Assembly: GCA_964443075.1 (NCBI GenBank)
Contig: CAYUCB010000431.1
Location: 1-6,123 of the forward strand
DNA length: 6,123 bases
Direction of reading: 5' to 3'
From: DSQQ01 sp964443075
GTDB taxonomy: Bacteria > Chloroflexota > Anaerolineae > 4572-78 > J111
In this document: positions 1 to 6,123 of the stretch, piece after piece
Layout: each line of letters begins with the position of its first letter
How positions within the stretch are numbered: the stretch's first letter is position 1
The notes under the pieces: generated by a model
The model's database searches: none
Seen by the model: the letters and a program-made list of their open reading frames with translations, nothing else
Told to the model about the DNA's origin: nothing
Position numbers and translations under genes: made by a program

Positions 1-1004
1 CCCCCCCCACCACCGAATCCGCTACCGAGGAGCCAACCGCCACCCCCACCGCGATTGAAGAAAAGACTCCCACGCCTACGCGAGTGATTGAGGAATCTAC
101 GCCGGCTGCCACCAGCGAGCCGGCCCTTCAACCCACCAGCACCCTGGCCCCCACCCCTGCGCCAACGGTGGCCCCCACCGCTACCCGTAAACCGACCACA
201 ACCGGGGCTATTAATCAGGACCAGGGAACAGCCATGACTCTCCCCCAGGCCCAGGTTGGGGCGGTAGAAAACCTGTTAAAAAATAGCGATTTTGAACAGG
301 GCTTTGATCATCGCGGCGTGGCTTTAAACTGGGAACCCTTTGGCAACGATAGCGTGCAAATTCTCTACGGCCCGGATGCCCTGCCCTACCTTGACTCCGG
401 GGCCAGCGCCCAACGCATTACCCTGGTGGGAAGCACCCAGCCTAACCGTTACGGCGGTATCTACCAGCAAGTAGAGGTAGTTCCGGGCCAGGTTTACACC
501 CTGGCCCTGCGCGGCCAGATTCGCTCCACGCCGGGCGACATCAAATTGAGCAGTTATGGCTACCGCATGCAATACGCCCTTAACCAGCAGGGTGAGAAAA
601 ACTGGCAGCGCCTGGCCGAAGCCGATTGGGTGGAACTGCCCTGGGATGAACTGCCTTTGTACGTGGGCCAGACCCCCTTTTATTCTTATACCTCCACCGT
701 TACCCCCATCTCTAACACGCTTACCCTCTTTGTGCGCGGCTGGAACAAATGGCCCGATAAAAGTGAAGCCCAATACACTCTGGATAGTTTCAGCCTGATA
801 GGGGCTACGGTTATCACCCAACCGGTGTTCCTCACCAGCGCCCCCGGCGCAGTCCCCGGCGACCAGATGATTGACAAACCTCTCCCCATCACCGGACGGA
901 GCGATGACCTAAACTTATGGCTTGATGGCCGCTTCTGGGGCGGCCTGCTGATCCTGCTCTTGTTAGCCACCGGAGCCATTTACCGGGCCAAGTGGAGCTA
1001 TTGA
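1..1004 (+). CDS. Surface-anchored protein with Pro/Thr-rich linker, CBM-like domain and LPITG/membrane C terminus (5' end outside window)
   Basis: The reading frame is open from nt 3 to the TGA at 1002-1004, so the true start lies upstream; the GTG at 84 lies inside the linker and is not a credible start. Nt 3 to about 205 encode a low-complexity Pro/Thr/Ala/Glu linker typical of extracellular proteins. Nt 270-805 encode a beta-sandwich resembling galactose-binding/carbohydrate-binding modules: it opens with NLLKNSDFEQGF and contains YGGIYQQVEVVPGQVYTL, SYGYRMQYAL and LTLFVRGWNKW, ending in YTLDSFSLIG. Nt 882-896 encode LPITG, followed after a short spacer by a hydrophobic helix (nt 936-983, WGGLLILLLLATGAIY) and a short basic tail (RAKWSY). 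The protein therefore probably sits outside the cell, anchored at its C terminus, and may bind glycans or cell wall. The catalytic or other N-terminal part, if any, is not visible. The topology is well supported; the ligand is unknown. Confidence 0.85.
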   Translation, partial: PPTTESATEEPTATPTAIEEKTPTPTRVIEESTPAATSEPALQPTSTLAPTPAPTVAPTATRKPTTTGAINQDQGTAMTLPQAQVGAVENLLKNSDFEQGFDHRGVALNWEPFGNDSVQILYGPDALPYLDSGASAQRITLVGSTQPNRYGGIYQQVEVVPGQVYTLALRGQIRSTPGDIKLSSYGYRMQYALNQQGEKNWQRLAEADWVELPWDELPLYVGQTPFYSYTSTVTPISNTLTLFVRGWNKWPDKSEAQYTLDSFSLIGATVITQPVFLTSAPGAVPGDQMIDKPLPITGRSDDLNLWLDGRFWGGLLILLLLATGAIYRAKWSY

Positions 1005-1027
1005 TAAAGCAATAACGTTATAAACCC

Positions 1028-1062
1028 AAAAAAGCGAGGAGCTAACACTCCTCGCTTTTTTT
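1028..1062 (+). terminator. Rho-independent terminator after the surface-protein gene
   Basis: A perfect 8-bp stem, GCGAGGAG (1034-1041) with CTCCTCGC (1048-1055), has a 6-nt loop and is followed by seven T (1056-1062). The upstream A-run (1028-1033) lengthens the stem and would give a T-run on the opposite strand, so it could work in both directions. It lies 24 bp after the stop codon and separates this gene from the kinase. Confidence 0.9.
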
Positions 1063-1083
1063 ATAACTGCCGCCCGATAGGTA

Positions 1084-1111
1084 TTGCATCAAACTAAATT
1101 TTTGGTATACT
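1084..1111 (+). promoter_or_regulatory. Possible sigma-70-type promoter for the kinase gene
   Basis: TTGCAT (1084-1089) and TATACT (1106-1111) are separated by 16 bp. The -10 box matches the consensus at 5 of 6 positions, the -35 box only at 3 of 6. It is the best candidate I see between the terminator and the kinase start. If it is used, transcription would begin near 1118 and leave an untranslated leader of about 230 nt containing the hairpins listed below. This is pattern matching only. Confidence 0.35.
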
Positions 1112-1157
1112 TAACCTGATATAAGCCGTCATCTACCCACCCCTTGATAGACTCTGG

Positions 1158-1229
1158 GTAACTATTTAACCTACCCTCTCGTTACCACGCTCTGCGTGGT
1201 AACGAGAGGTCGGCAGCCTGAATAGTTAC
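1158..1229. repeat. Nested inverted repeat with a perfect 16-bp hairpin core
   Basis: CCTCTCGTTACCACGC (1175-1190) and its exact reverse complement (1194-1209) are separated by only TCT. An outer pair, GTAACTATT (1158-1166) and AATAGTTAC (1221-1229), surrounds this core, so the whole element can fold as a long interrupted hairpin. It has no T-tract, so it is a poor intrinsic terminator. The core resembles the dispersed short palindromes of the form CGTTnCCACGCTCTGCGTGGnAACG that I recall from many environmental bacterial genomes. A REP- or MITE-like element is the likeliest explanation; a structured RNA leader of the kinase is the alternative. Confidence 0.75.
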
Positions 1230-1306
1230 GACCCTGGAAGGATTGGCGTAGGCGTCAGGATGTCTCCTTTAACCAGAACTACCCGCTTCAGGCTGAGTTC
1301 CCTCAG
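1214..1306. repeat. Further short inverted repeats in the kinase leader
   Basis: CAGCCTGAA (1214-1222) is the reverse complement of TTCAGGCTG (1287-1295). It overlaps the right outer arm of the nested palindrome, so the two pairings are mutually exclusive. A small hairpin, CTGAG (1293-1297) with CTCAG (1302-1306) and a 4-nt loop, follows and overlaps the right arm of the 9-bp pair. No coding sequence is credible in 1063-1346. Short complementarities of this size can occur by chance, so a regulatory meaning is only a possibility. Confidence 0.3.
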
Positions 1307-1346
1307 ATAAATCTCGGCCTTACCGTTTCAAAAGAAAGTAGCCGGT

Positions 1347-4300
1347 ATGACTAAGCAAAACCCAACCAAAGCCCAACTTATGGCCGAACTAAGCCAATTA
1401 CGTTACCGGGTGACCGAATTGGAGGCCGCCGCAGACAAACAGAGGCAGACGGAAAAAGCCCTGCGAGAGAGCGAGACCCGCTATCGCTTGCTGACCGAAA
1501 ACGTTTCGGGTGTTCTCTGGATTCTCGATTTGAATATCGGACGTTTTCGCTACGTTAGCCCGGCCGTGGAACGTTTACGGGGCTACACCGTGGCCGAAAT
1601 CATGGCCCAGGATATGCTGGCGGCGCTGACCCCGCGTTCAAGGCAGTATCTTGAACAGGTTTTGCCGCAGCGTATGGCCGATTTTAAGCAAGGCCGGCGT
1701 TATGCCTATACCGATGAAATCGAACAACCTTGCCGGGATGGCACCACGGTTTGGACCGAGGTAACCACGCATTACCATATCAACGAAGCGGATGGACATC
1801 TGCATATTTATGGCGTCTCCCACAACATCACCAAGTGCAAACGGATGGAAAAAACTTTGAAAGAGAGTGAATCTCGGCTGCGTGAGGCCCAACAACTGGC
1901 CCACCTGGGCAGTTGGGAATGGGATATGGCGCAGCAAACCCTGACCTGGTCCGATGAGGTCTACCGCATTTTTGGCCTGGAGCCGGGAGCCTTTCAACCT
2001 TCGGTCGAGGCGTTTGAAGCCGCCATTCACCCCGCAGACAAAGTCGATTTTTTGCGCCAACGGGCAGAAATGCTCGACCAACACCAAGCGGCCTGCATTG
2101 ACCATCGGATTGTGATGCCCAACGGAGAGGTGCGTTATGTGCAAGAACGGTCGCAATTAATTTTGGATGAAGCCGGCGCCCTCTGCCGGGTGATTGGCAC
2201 GGTGCAGGACATCACCGAGCGCAAACGAGCGGAGGAGGCTCTGGGCGAAAGCGAAATGAGATTTCGGCTATTGGCAGAAAATTCAACAGATATGATTTCG
2301 CGGCACGATACACAGGGCAATTATCTTTACGTTTCACCGGCCTGTCGCACATTGCTGGGCTATAACCCTGAAGAATTGCTTGGTCACTCTGCTTTTGAGT
2401 GTATTCACCCGGATGATGTTCCCACCGTAGCTATAAGTCGTTCAAAAATTATCGAACAGCCAATAGTCTCCACGACCCTATATCGCATCCGCCACAAAAA
2501 TGGAGATTATGTTTGGTTGGAGACCACCAGCTGCGCGATTTTGGATAAGGAGACAGGCGAGGTTGTGGAGATCCACGCCGCCACCAGAGATGTTAGTGGC
2601 CGCAAGCAGGTGGAGGAAGCCCTTCGGGACAGCGAATCTCGATACCATTTACTTTTCAAAGAGATGATTACCGGCTTTGCAGTGCACGAAATCATCTGCG
2701 ATGAAAAGGGCGAACCGGTGAATTATCGCTTCCTATCGGTCAACACGGTCTTCGAAACCCTGACCGGACTGCACGCGGCGGACATCGTTGGAAAAACGGT
2801 CTTAGAAGTTATGCCAGAAACGGAAAGGGAGTGGATCGAACGATACGGACACGTTGCGCTAACCGGCGAGCCTGTCCAATTTGAGAATTATTCAGCCGTA
2901 CTGGGGAAATATTATGAGGTGCGCACCTACTCCCCCGAATGGGGAAAGTTCGCTGTTTTGTTCCACGACATCACCGAGCGCAAACAGGCAGAAAAGGAGC
3001 TAAAAAACAGAACCGCTACCCTCAACAGCGTCTTTGAAAGCGCGCCCTACATCATGATGCTGGTCAACAGAGAAGGACGGGTTGAAGAGATTAACCGCTC
3101 AGGCGTTCTCTTTGCCGGACGAAGTAAAGACCAGTTAATGGGCTTGCTGGGCGGCGAAGTATTTAGTTGTCTCAACTCATTTAATGGCCTGGGCTGCGGG
3201 CGAAATGCGGTGTGTCAACACTGCTCGGTGCGAACCAGGGTAACGCGCACCTTTGAAACCAGCGAGCCGATTTATAGCGCCGAGGGCCAACTGACGGTGC
3301 TGCAAGCCGGTCGGCCGGTCAAACTTGACCTATTGATTTCGACGGCAAAGATAGAGGACGCCGACAAGGTCCTGGTCACCATCGCCGACATCACCGAGCG
3401 CAAACAGGCGGAGAAAGCCCTGCGCGAGAGCGATGCCCGCGCGACGGCTATGTTCAATGCCATTCCCGATTTGATGTTCCGGCTGGATCGCCAGGGGGTT
3501 TTTCTGGATTATAAGGCCGACATCACCGACCTTTATGTCCAAACTGAACCAACAATTATTGGTAAACGCAACCGAGACCTGGCCCCACCCGAATTTGCCG
3601 ATCTGATAGAGCGGCAAATCCAGGTCACTTTAGAAACCGGCGCGCTGCAAACCTTTGAATACCAGTTGTCTATCGCCGGCCGGGGCGTGCGCGATTACGA
3701 GGCGCGGATGGCCGCCATCGGCCCGGACGAAGTAACCGCCATTGTGCGCGACATCACCGAACGCAAGCGAGTGGAGGAGGCCCTGCGGGAGAGCGAGGAA
3801 CGATTTGCTTTGTTTATGGATTATCTGCCTGCGGTGGTGTTCATAAAAGACGAGGAAAGTCGGACGCTGTATGTAAACAAATACATGAAAGATGTATTGG
3901 GAGCAAAAGATTGGATCGGGAAAACTTCTCGCGAGCTGTTTCCAAAAGACATCGCAGAGGCGATGATTGCAGACGATAAAAAAACACTGGCTATAGGTTA
4001 CCAGGTAATCGTCGAAACAGTTCCCGATAAGCACGGAACGAACCATATCTACAACACTTACAAGTTCAGCATTAAGCGTTCTGGCAAACCACCTTTACTG
4101 GGAGCTATAGCTCTGAATATCACCGAGCGGATACGGGCGGAGGAGTCCCTGCGCCAAAGTAACCAACGCCTGGAAGAAACGCTGGCTGAACTGAAAGAAA
4201 CCCAACACCAAATGATGCAGCGCGAACGGTTGGCCGCCGTAGGCCAACTGGCCGCCGGCATCGCCCACGATTTTAACAACATTCTCACCGGCATCATTGG

Positions 4301-5351
4301 CTTTGCCAGCCTGCTGCAAATGTCGCCCGATACATCGGAGGCGGTGCGGGCCGATTTGAAGCATATCAGTACGGCCGGGGAACGGGCGGCCCATCTGGTG
4401 CGCCAAATCCTCGATTTTAGCCGCAAATCAATCCATCAGCCCCGGCAGTTTGACCTGGCTTCTTTCACCAAAGAGGGGGTCAAATTTTGGGAGCGCACCA
4501 TCCCCGAAAATATTCACCTGAGCCTGCACATTGAACCCGGCGACTACCGGCTAAAAGCCGACCCCACCCAGATACAGCAAGCGCTCACCAATCTGGTGGT
4601 CAACGCCAGAGATGCCATGCCCACCGGGGGCCAATTACAGCTAAACCTGGCCAGGGCCACCCTGCAAGGTAAAGAGCAGTGTGTGGATTGTTTTCAACCC
4701 ATTGAGGGAGACTGGTTTTGTCTGACGGTGGCCGATACCGGCACAGGCATTTCGGCTGAGGTGCTGTCGCATATTTTTGAGCCGTTTTTTACCACCAAAA
4801 CGGTGGGCGAAGGCTCAGGGTTGGGGCTGGCCCAGGTGTTAGGCATTGTCCAGCAGCACGCCGGTCACTTGCGGGTGGATAGCCAGCGAGGCCAGGGTAC
4901 CAGCTTTACCCTTTACCTGCCGCCGGCAATTTTATCTCAGGCGGTTAGCGCCCCCGCTCAACCTGACTCGCTGGTAGAGGGTCATGGTGAAACCATTTTG
5001 GTGGTTGAAGATGAACCGATGGTTTTGGCGGCCAACAAAGCCATGCTGCGGCACTTGGGCTACCACACCCTAACCGCCCAAACCGGCCGGGAAGCCCTGG
5101 CCGTTTATACCGCTCACCAGGCAGAAATCGCCCTGGTGCTCTCGGATATGATGATGCCGGATATGACCGGGACAACCCTGCTTGACCGCCTGAAAGCGCA
5201 AAACCCGGATATTAAAATGGTGATTATGAGCGGCTATCCGTTAGAAGAAAATGGGGCCAACCTATTGGCGCAAGGGGTGGTAGATTGGTTTCAAAAGCCC
5301 ATTTCTTTTGAGGAGTTTGCCAAGGTGATTAGCCGAAACTTGCCGGGCTAA
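1347..5351 (+). CDS. Soluble hybrid sensor histidine kinase with seven PAS domains and a C-terminal receiver
   Basis: This is a 1334-aa cytosolic two-component sensor; no transmembrane segment is visible. An N-terminal coiled coil (about 5-45) leads into PAS domains at roughly 44-165, 175-292, 305-418, 432-545, 560-685, 697-808 and 816-930. Most end in a D-I-T-E-R-K-type linker followed by a helix. PAS2 looks like the PAS_3 type (GSWEWD, IHPAD). HisKA follows (about 940-1025) with the H-box GIAHDFNN, phospho-acceptor His974. The HATPase has an N-box (Asn1082/Asn1086), G1 DTGTG (from Asp1130), F-box FEPFFTTK and G2 GEGSGLGL. The receiver (about 1216-1332) has Glu1221/Asp1222, phospho-acceptor Asp1267, Ser1295 and Lys1317. 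All catalytic residues are present, so it should be active. There is no HPt or output domain, so a separate partner must take the signal onward. The ATG at 1347 is preceded by only a weak AAGAAAG; an in-frame stop at 1308 and no other start codon between them fix the choice. Cysteine motifs lie at 608-626 and 1112-1115. The ligand is unknown. Confidence 0.96.
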   Translation: MTKQNPTKAQLMAELSQLRYRVTELEAAADKQRQTEKALRESETRYRLLTENVSGVLWILDLNIGRFRYVSPAVERLRGYTVAEIMAQDMLAALTPRSRQYLEQVLPQRMADFKQGRRYAYTDEIEQPCRDGTTVWTEVTTHYHINEADGHLHIYGVSHNITKCKRMEKTLKESESRLREAQQLAHLGSWEWDMAQQTLTWSDEVYRIFGLEPGAFQPSVEAFEAAIHPADKVDFLRQRAEMLDQHQAACIDHRIVMPNGEVRYVQERSQLILDEAGALCRVIGTVQDITERKRAEEALGESEMRFRLLAENSTDMISRHDTQGNYLYVSPACRTLLGYNPEELLGHSAFECIHPDDVPTVAISRSKIIEQPIVSTTLYRIRHKNGDYVWLETTSCAILDKETGEVVEIHAATRDVSGRKQVEEALRDSESRYHLLFKEMITGFAVHEIICDEKGEPVNYRFLSVNTVFETLTGLHAADIVGKTVLEVMPETEREWIERYGHVALTGEPVQFENYSAVLGKYYEVRTYSPEWGKFAVLFHDITERKQAEKELKNRTATLNSVFESAPYIMMLVNREGRVEEINRSGVLFAGRSKDQLMGLLGGEVFSCLNSFNGLGCGRNAVCQHCSVRTRVTRTFETSEPIYSAEGQLTVLQAGRPVKLDLLISTAKIEDADKVLVTIADITERKQAEKALRESDARATAMFNAIPDLMFRLDRQGVFLDYKADITDLYVQTEPTIIGKRNRDLAPPEFADLIERQIQVTLETGALQTFEYQLSIAGRGVRDYEARMAAIGPDEVTAIVRDITERKRVEEALRESEERFALFMDYLPAVVFIKDEESRTLYVNKYMKDVLGAKDWIGKTSRELFPKDIAEAMIADDKKTLAIGYQVIVETVPDKHGTNHIYNTYKFSIKRSGKPPLLGAIALNITERIRAEESLRQSNQRLEETLAELKETQHQMMQRERLAAVGQLAAGIAHDFNNILTGIIGFASLLQMSPDTSEAVRADLKHISTAGERAAHLVRQILDFSRKSIHQPRQFDLASFTKEGVKFWERTIPENIHLSLHIEPGDYRLKADPTQIQQALTNLVVNARDAMPTGGQLQLNLARATLQGKEQCVDCFQPIEGDWFCLTVADTGTGISAEVLSHIFEPFFTTKTVGEGSGLGLAQVLGIVQQHAGHLRVDSQRGQGTSFTLYLPPAILSQAVSAPAQPDSLVEGHGETILVVEDEPMVLAANKAMLRHLGYHTLTAQTGREALAVYTAHQAEIALVLSDMMMPDMTGTTLLDRLKAQNPDIKMVIMSGYPLEENGANLLAQGVVDWFQKPISFEEFAKVISRNLPG
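2208..3770 (+). repeat. Repeated PAS-linker DNA inside the kinase gene
   Basis: The 19-bp sequence GACATCACCGAGCGCAAAC occurs identically at 2208-2226, 2967-2985 and 3387-3405, with a close variant starting at 3750. Each encodes the DITERK linker at the end of a PAS domain. At 2967 and 3387 identity continues into CAGGC. The repeat reflects the conserved linker, but nucleotide identity at synonymous positions is compatible with duplication or recombination among PAS modules. Confidence 0.7.
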
Positions 5352-5454
5352 ATTGGTCGCCGGTAAAACCCGAACCACCGGAAACAACATAAATGGGATA
5401 ATTAAAGCTTTGCGGGGAGGTCTCATCTGGTTTGGGTGGGGTTGTATCTGCCAT
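5329..5454 (-). pseudogene. Truncated start of a kinase/pyrophosphorylase (PPDK regulatory protein, DUF299)-like gene
   Basis: The minus-strand ATG at 5454-5452 opens a 41-codon frame. After a Pro-rich lead it reads NYPIYVVSGGSGFTGDQ, then runs into sequence antisense to the kinase end and stops at 5331-5329. The segment SGGSGFTGDQ aligns position by position with the N-terminal S-D-G-T-G-x-T-A-E signature I know from the DUF299 family. Those bifunctional proteins phosphorylate and dephosphorylate pyruvate phosphate dikinase or PEP synthase and are about 270 aa long. Only about 34 recognisable residues remain here, and similarity ends near 5353, directly next to the kinase stop (5349-5351). 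A ribosome binding site precedes the ATG, which argues for a real former start. The P-loop and the rest of the protein are missing. A chance short ORF or an assembly junction are the alternatives. Confidence 0.5.
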
Positions 5455-5465
5455 AGATAAAGCCA

Positions 5466-5471
5466 CTCCTT
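5466..5471 (-). promoter_or_regulatory. Shine-Dalgarno site AAGGAG of the truncated minus-strand gene
   Basis: On the minus strand AAGGAG lies 11 nt before the ATG at 5454. The spacing is slightly long, but the match is strong, and it decides this ATG over the in-frame GTG at 5553, whose own AAGGAG overlaps the start codon. The site lies inside copy A of the 17-bp direct repeat. Confidence 0.5.
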
Positions 5472-5479
5472 CGAAAATA

Positions 5480-5509
5480 GACCGCCGACGGCTGACCGCC
5501 GACCGCCGA
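5480..5509. repeat. GACCGCCGA short repeats
   Basis: GACCGCCGA occurs at 5480-5488, 5494-5502 and 5501-5509, the last two overlapping by two bases. This makes a GC-rich patch in an otherwise AT-richer gap. It may be a slippage-prone or dispersed intergenic repeat; no function can be assigned. Confidence 0.55.
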
Positions 5510-5573
5510 AAGACATTTTCATTCTCGGTGGCGTACCGCCGGTTCGTGAACACTCCTTAAAAAATAGTAGACA

Positions 5574-5586
5574 GGAGACGGGAGAC
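5574..5586. repeat. Tandem GGAGAC units
   Basis: GGAGAC occurs at 5574-5579 and 5581-5586, a 7-bp period. The rest of the gap up to 5638 holds no gene, and I find no convincing intrinsic terminator for either the kinase or the pseudouridine synthase gene in it. Confidence 0.4.
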
Positions 5587-5638
5587 AAGGGAATTATCCA
5601 CTCCTGCTACCTTGCTACCAGGTTCATAGCGACTCCGG

Positions 5639-6123
5639 TTATTTTTTTAGTTGGGCCAGAATATTCTGCAAATCGGGCGGGAGAGAGGCTTCTAGCTGAA
5701 GCCTTTGGCCGGTGCGGGGATGTTGAAAGCCAAGCTGCCAGGCGTGCAAGAATTGGCGGGTTAGACCCAGAGGATTTTTCTGGCGGCCATACACGGTATC
5801 GCCTACCACAGGGCATTTAAGCCAGGCCAGGTGTACCCGTATCTGGTGGGTACGGCCGGTTTCCAGGCCCACCGCCAACAGGCTGTAGGCTCCCAGGGTT
5901 TCCAACACCCGGTAGTGGGTGCGGGCCGGTTTGCCATCGGTGCGGGGGGCAAATTTTTGGCGATGATGCGGGTCGCGTCCCAGAGGCACATCAATCAGGC
6001 CCTCAGGCGCGGGAGGGCTGCCAAAAACCAGGGCCTGGTAGATTTTTTCAACGCTGCGGCTTTTAAATTGTTGCTGCAAGTGGCGCATGGCGACGGGGGT
6101 GCGAGCCACCACAATCAGGCCCG
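5639..6123 (-). CDS. RluA/RluD-family pseudouridine synthase, C-terminal half (5' end outside window)
   Basis: The minus-strand frame runs from the right edge to the TAA at 5641-5639, giving about 160 visible residues; family members are usually about 300. These enzymes isomerise uridine to pseudouridine in rRNA or tRNA in the cytoplasm. The visible part starts with GLIVVART, which normally directly follows the catalytic HRLDxxTSG motif, so the catalytic Asp lies just outside the window. Next come SVEKIYQALVFG (the conserved KxYxALV strand), the strongly conserved GRTHQIRVHL, PVVGDTVYG, LHAWQLGFQHPRTG and a C-terminal LPPDLQNILAQL. All match the RluA/RluC/RluD catalytic fold; the N-terminal S4 domain, if present, cannot be seen, so I do not choose among RluA, C and D. 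The apparent GTG start at 6112 is internal. The gene points towards the kinase, leaving a 287-bp gap that holds the broken gene. Confidence 0.95.
   Translation of the reverse strand, partial: GLIVVARTPVAMRHLQQQFKSRSVEKIYQALVFGSPPAPEGLIDVPLGRDPHHRQKFAPRTDGKPARTHYRVLETLGAYSLLAVGLETGRTHQIRVHLAWLKCPVVGDTVYGRQKNPLGLTRQFLHAWQLGFQHPRTGQRLQLEASLPPDLQNILAQLKK

Larger units (their letters stand above)
5464..5567. repeat. 17-bp near-identical direct repeats flanking a 70-bp segment
   Basis: CACTCCTTCGAAAATAG (5464-5480) and CACTCCTTAAAAAATAG (5551-5567) match at 15 of 17 positions and bracket 70 bp (5481-5550). On the minus strand each copy carries AAGGAGTG, so the ribosome binding site of the truncated gene is duplicated. 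The arrangement fits either a small insertion with a target duplication or a local duplication that diverged. The intervening DNA encodes nothing recognisable. Confidence 0.6.

Noticed and set aside
324..821. Minus-strand open frame of 165 codons opposite the surface-protein gene
   Set aside because: Antisense to a well-supported coding region, with no recognisable motif; composition reflects the codon bias of the real gene.
1175..1209. The 16-bp hairpin as an intrinsic terminator
   Set aside because: No run of T follows on either strand, and a proper terminator for the upstream gene already exists at 1028-1062.
2208..3770. Regularly recurring sequence considered as a CRISPR-like array
   Set aside because: The repeats lie in frame within a coding region at PAS linkers, hundreds of bases apart and unevenly spaced.
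5349..5380. Possible kinase terminator (CCGGT ... ACCGG)
   Set aside because: Only a 5-bp stem with a 12-nt loop and no T-tract.
5329..5553. Longer version of the truncated gene starting at GTG 5553
   Set aside because: The extra 33 residues are Arg-rich translation of the repeat-containing segment, and the AAGGAG there overlaps the start codon; the ATG at 5454 with AAGGAG 11 nt upstream is better.
5262..5588. Minus-strand open frame of 108 codons across the kinase end and the gap
   Set aside because: It overlaps the kinase receiver antisense, is out of frame with the DUF299-like peptide and has no family-like segment.

Overview
This 6.1 kb window looks like part of a bacterial chromosome, probably from Chloroflexota (Anaerolineae-like). 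That assignment is an inference from three things: a Pro/Thr-linked surface protein of a type I associate with that phylum, a soluble many-PAS hybrid kinase, and the style of a truncated gene start resembling Chloroflexota PPDK-regulatory-type proteins. No marker gene in the window fixes the taxonomy.

Layout. At the left edge (to 1004, +) is the 3' part of a secreted, surface-anchored protein. It has a Pro/Thr-rich linker, a carbohydrate-binding-like beta-sandwich, an LPITG motif and a C-terminal membrane helix. A strong hairpin terminator follows at 1028-1062. Next comes a 340-bp non-coding stretch with a possible promoter, a perfect 16-bp inverted repeat nested inside a second inverted repeat, and smaller hairpins. 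This leads into a 1334-aa hybrid sensor histidine kinase (1347-5351, +) with seven PAS domains, HisKA, HATPase and a C-terminal receiver. It has no membrane segment, so it should be a cytosolic sensor. One PAS domain carries a four-cysteine cluster and the ATPase domain carries a CxxC insert.

Right of the kinase, a 287-bp gap holds the broken start of a minus-strand gene (5329-5454). It has a good ribosome binding site and an N terminus resembling the kinase/pyrophosphorylase (PPDK regulatory protein, DUF299) family. Its recognisable similarity ends almost exactly at the kinase stop codon. Between this remnant and the last gene lie a 17-bp near-perfect direct repeat around a 70-bp GACCGCC-rich segment, and short tandem GGAGAC units. 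The last gene (5639 to the right edge, -) is the C-terminal half of an RluA/RluD-family rRNA pseudouridine synthase.

The genes do not form an obvious pathway. The terminator after gene 1 and the opposite orientation of the right-hand genes make the kinase a probable single-gene unit. The main points of interest are the gene broken at the kinase 3' end, the hairpin-rich kinase leader, the cysteine motifs in the kinase and the sortase-like C terminus of the surface protein. I see no clear evidence of a wholly new system.
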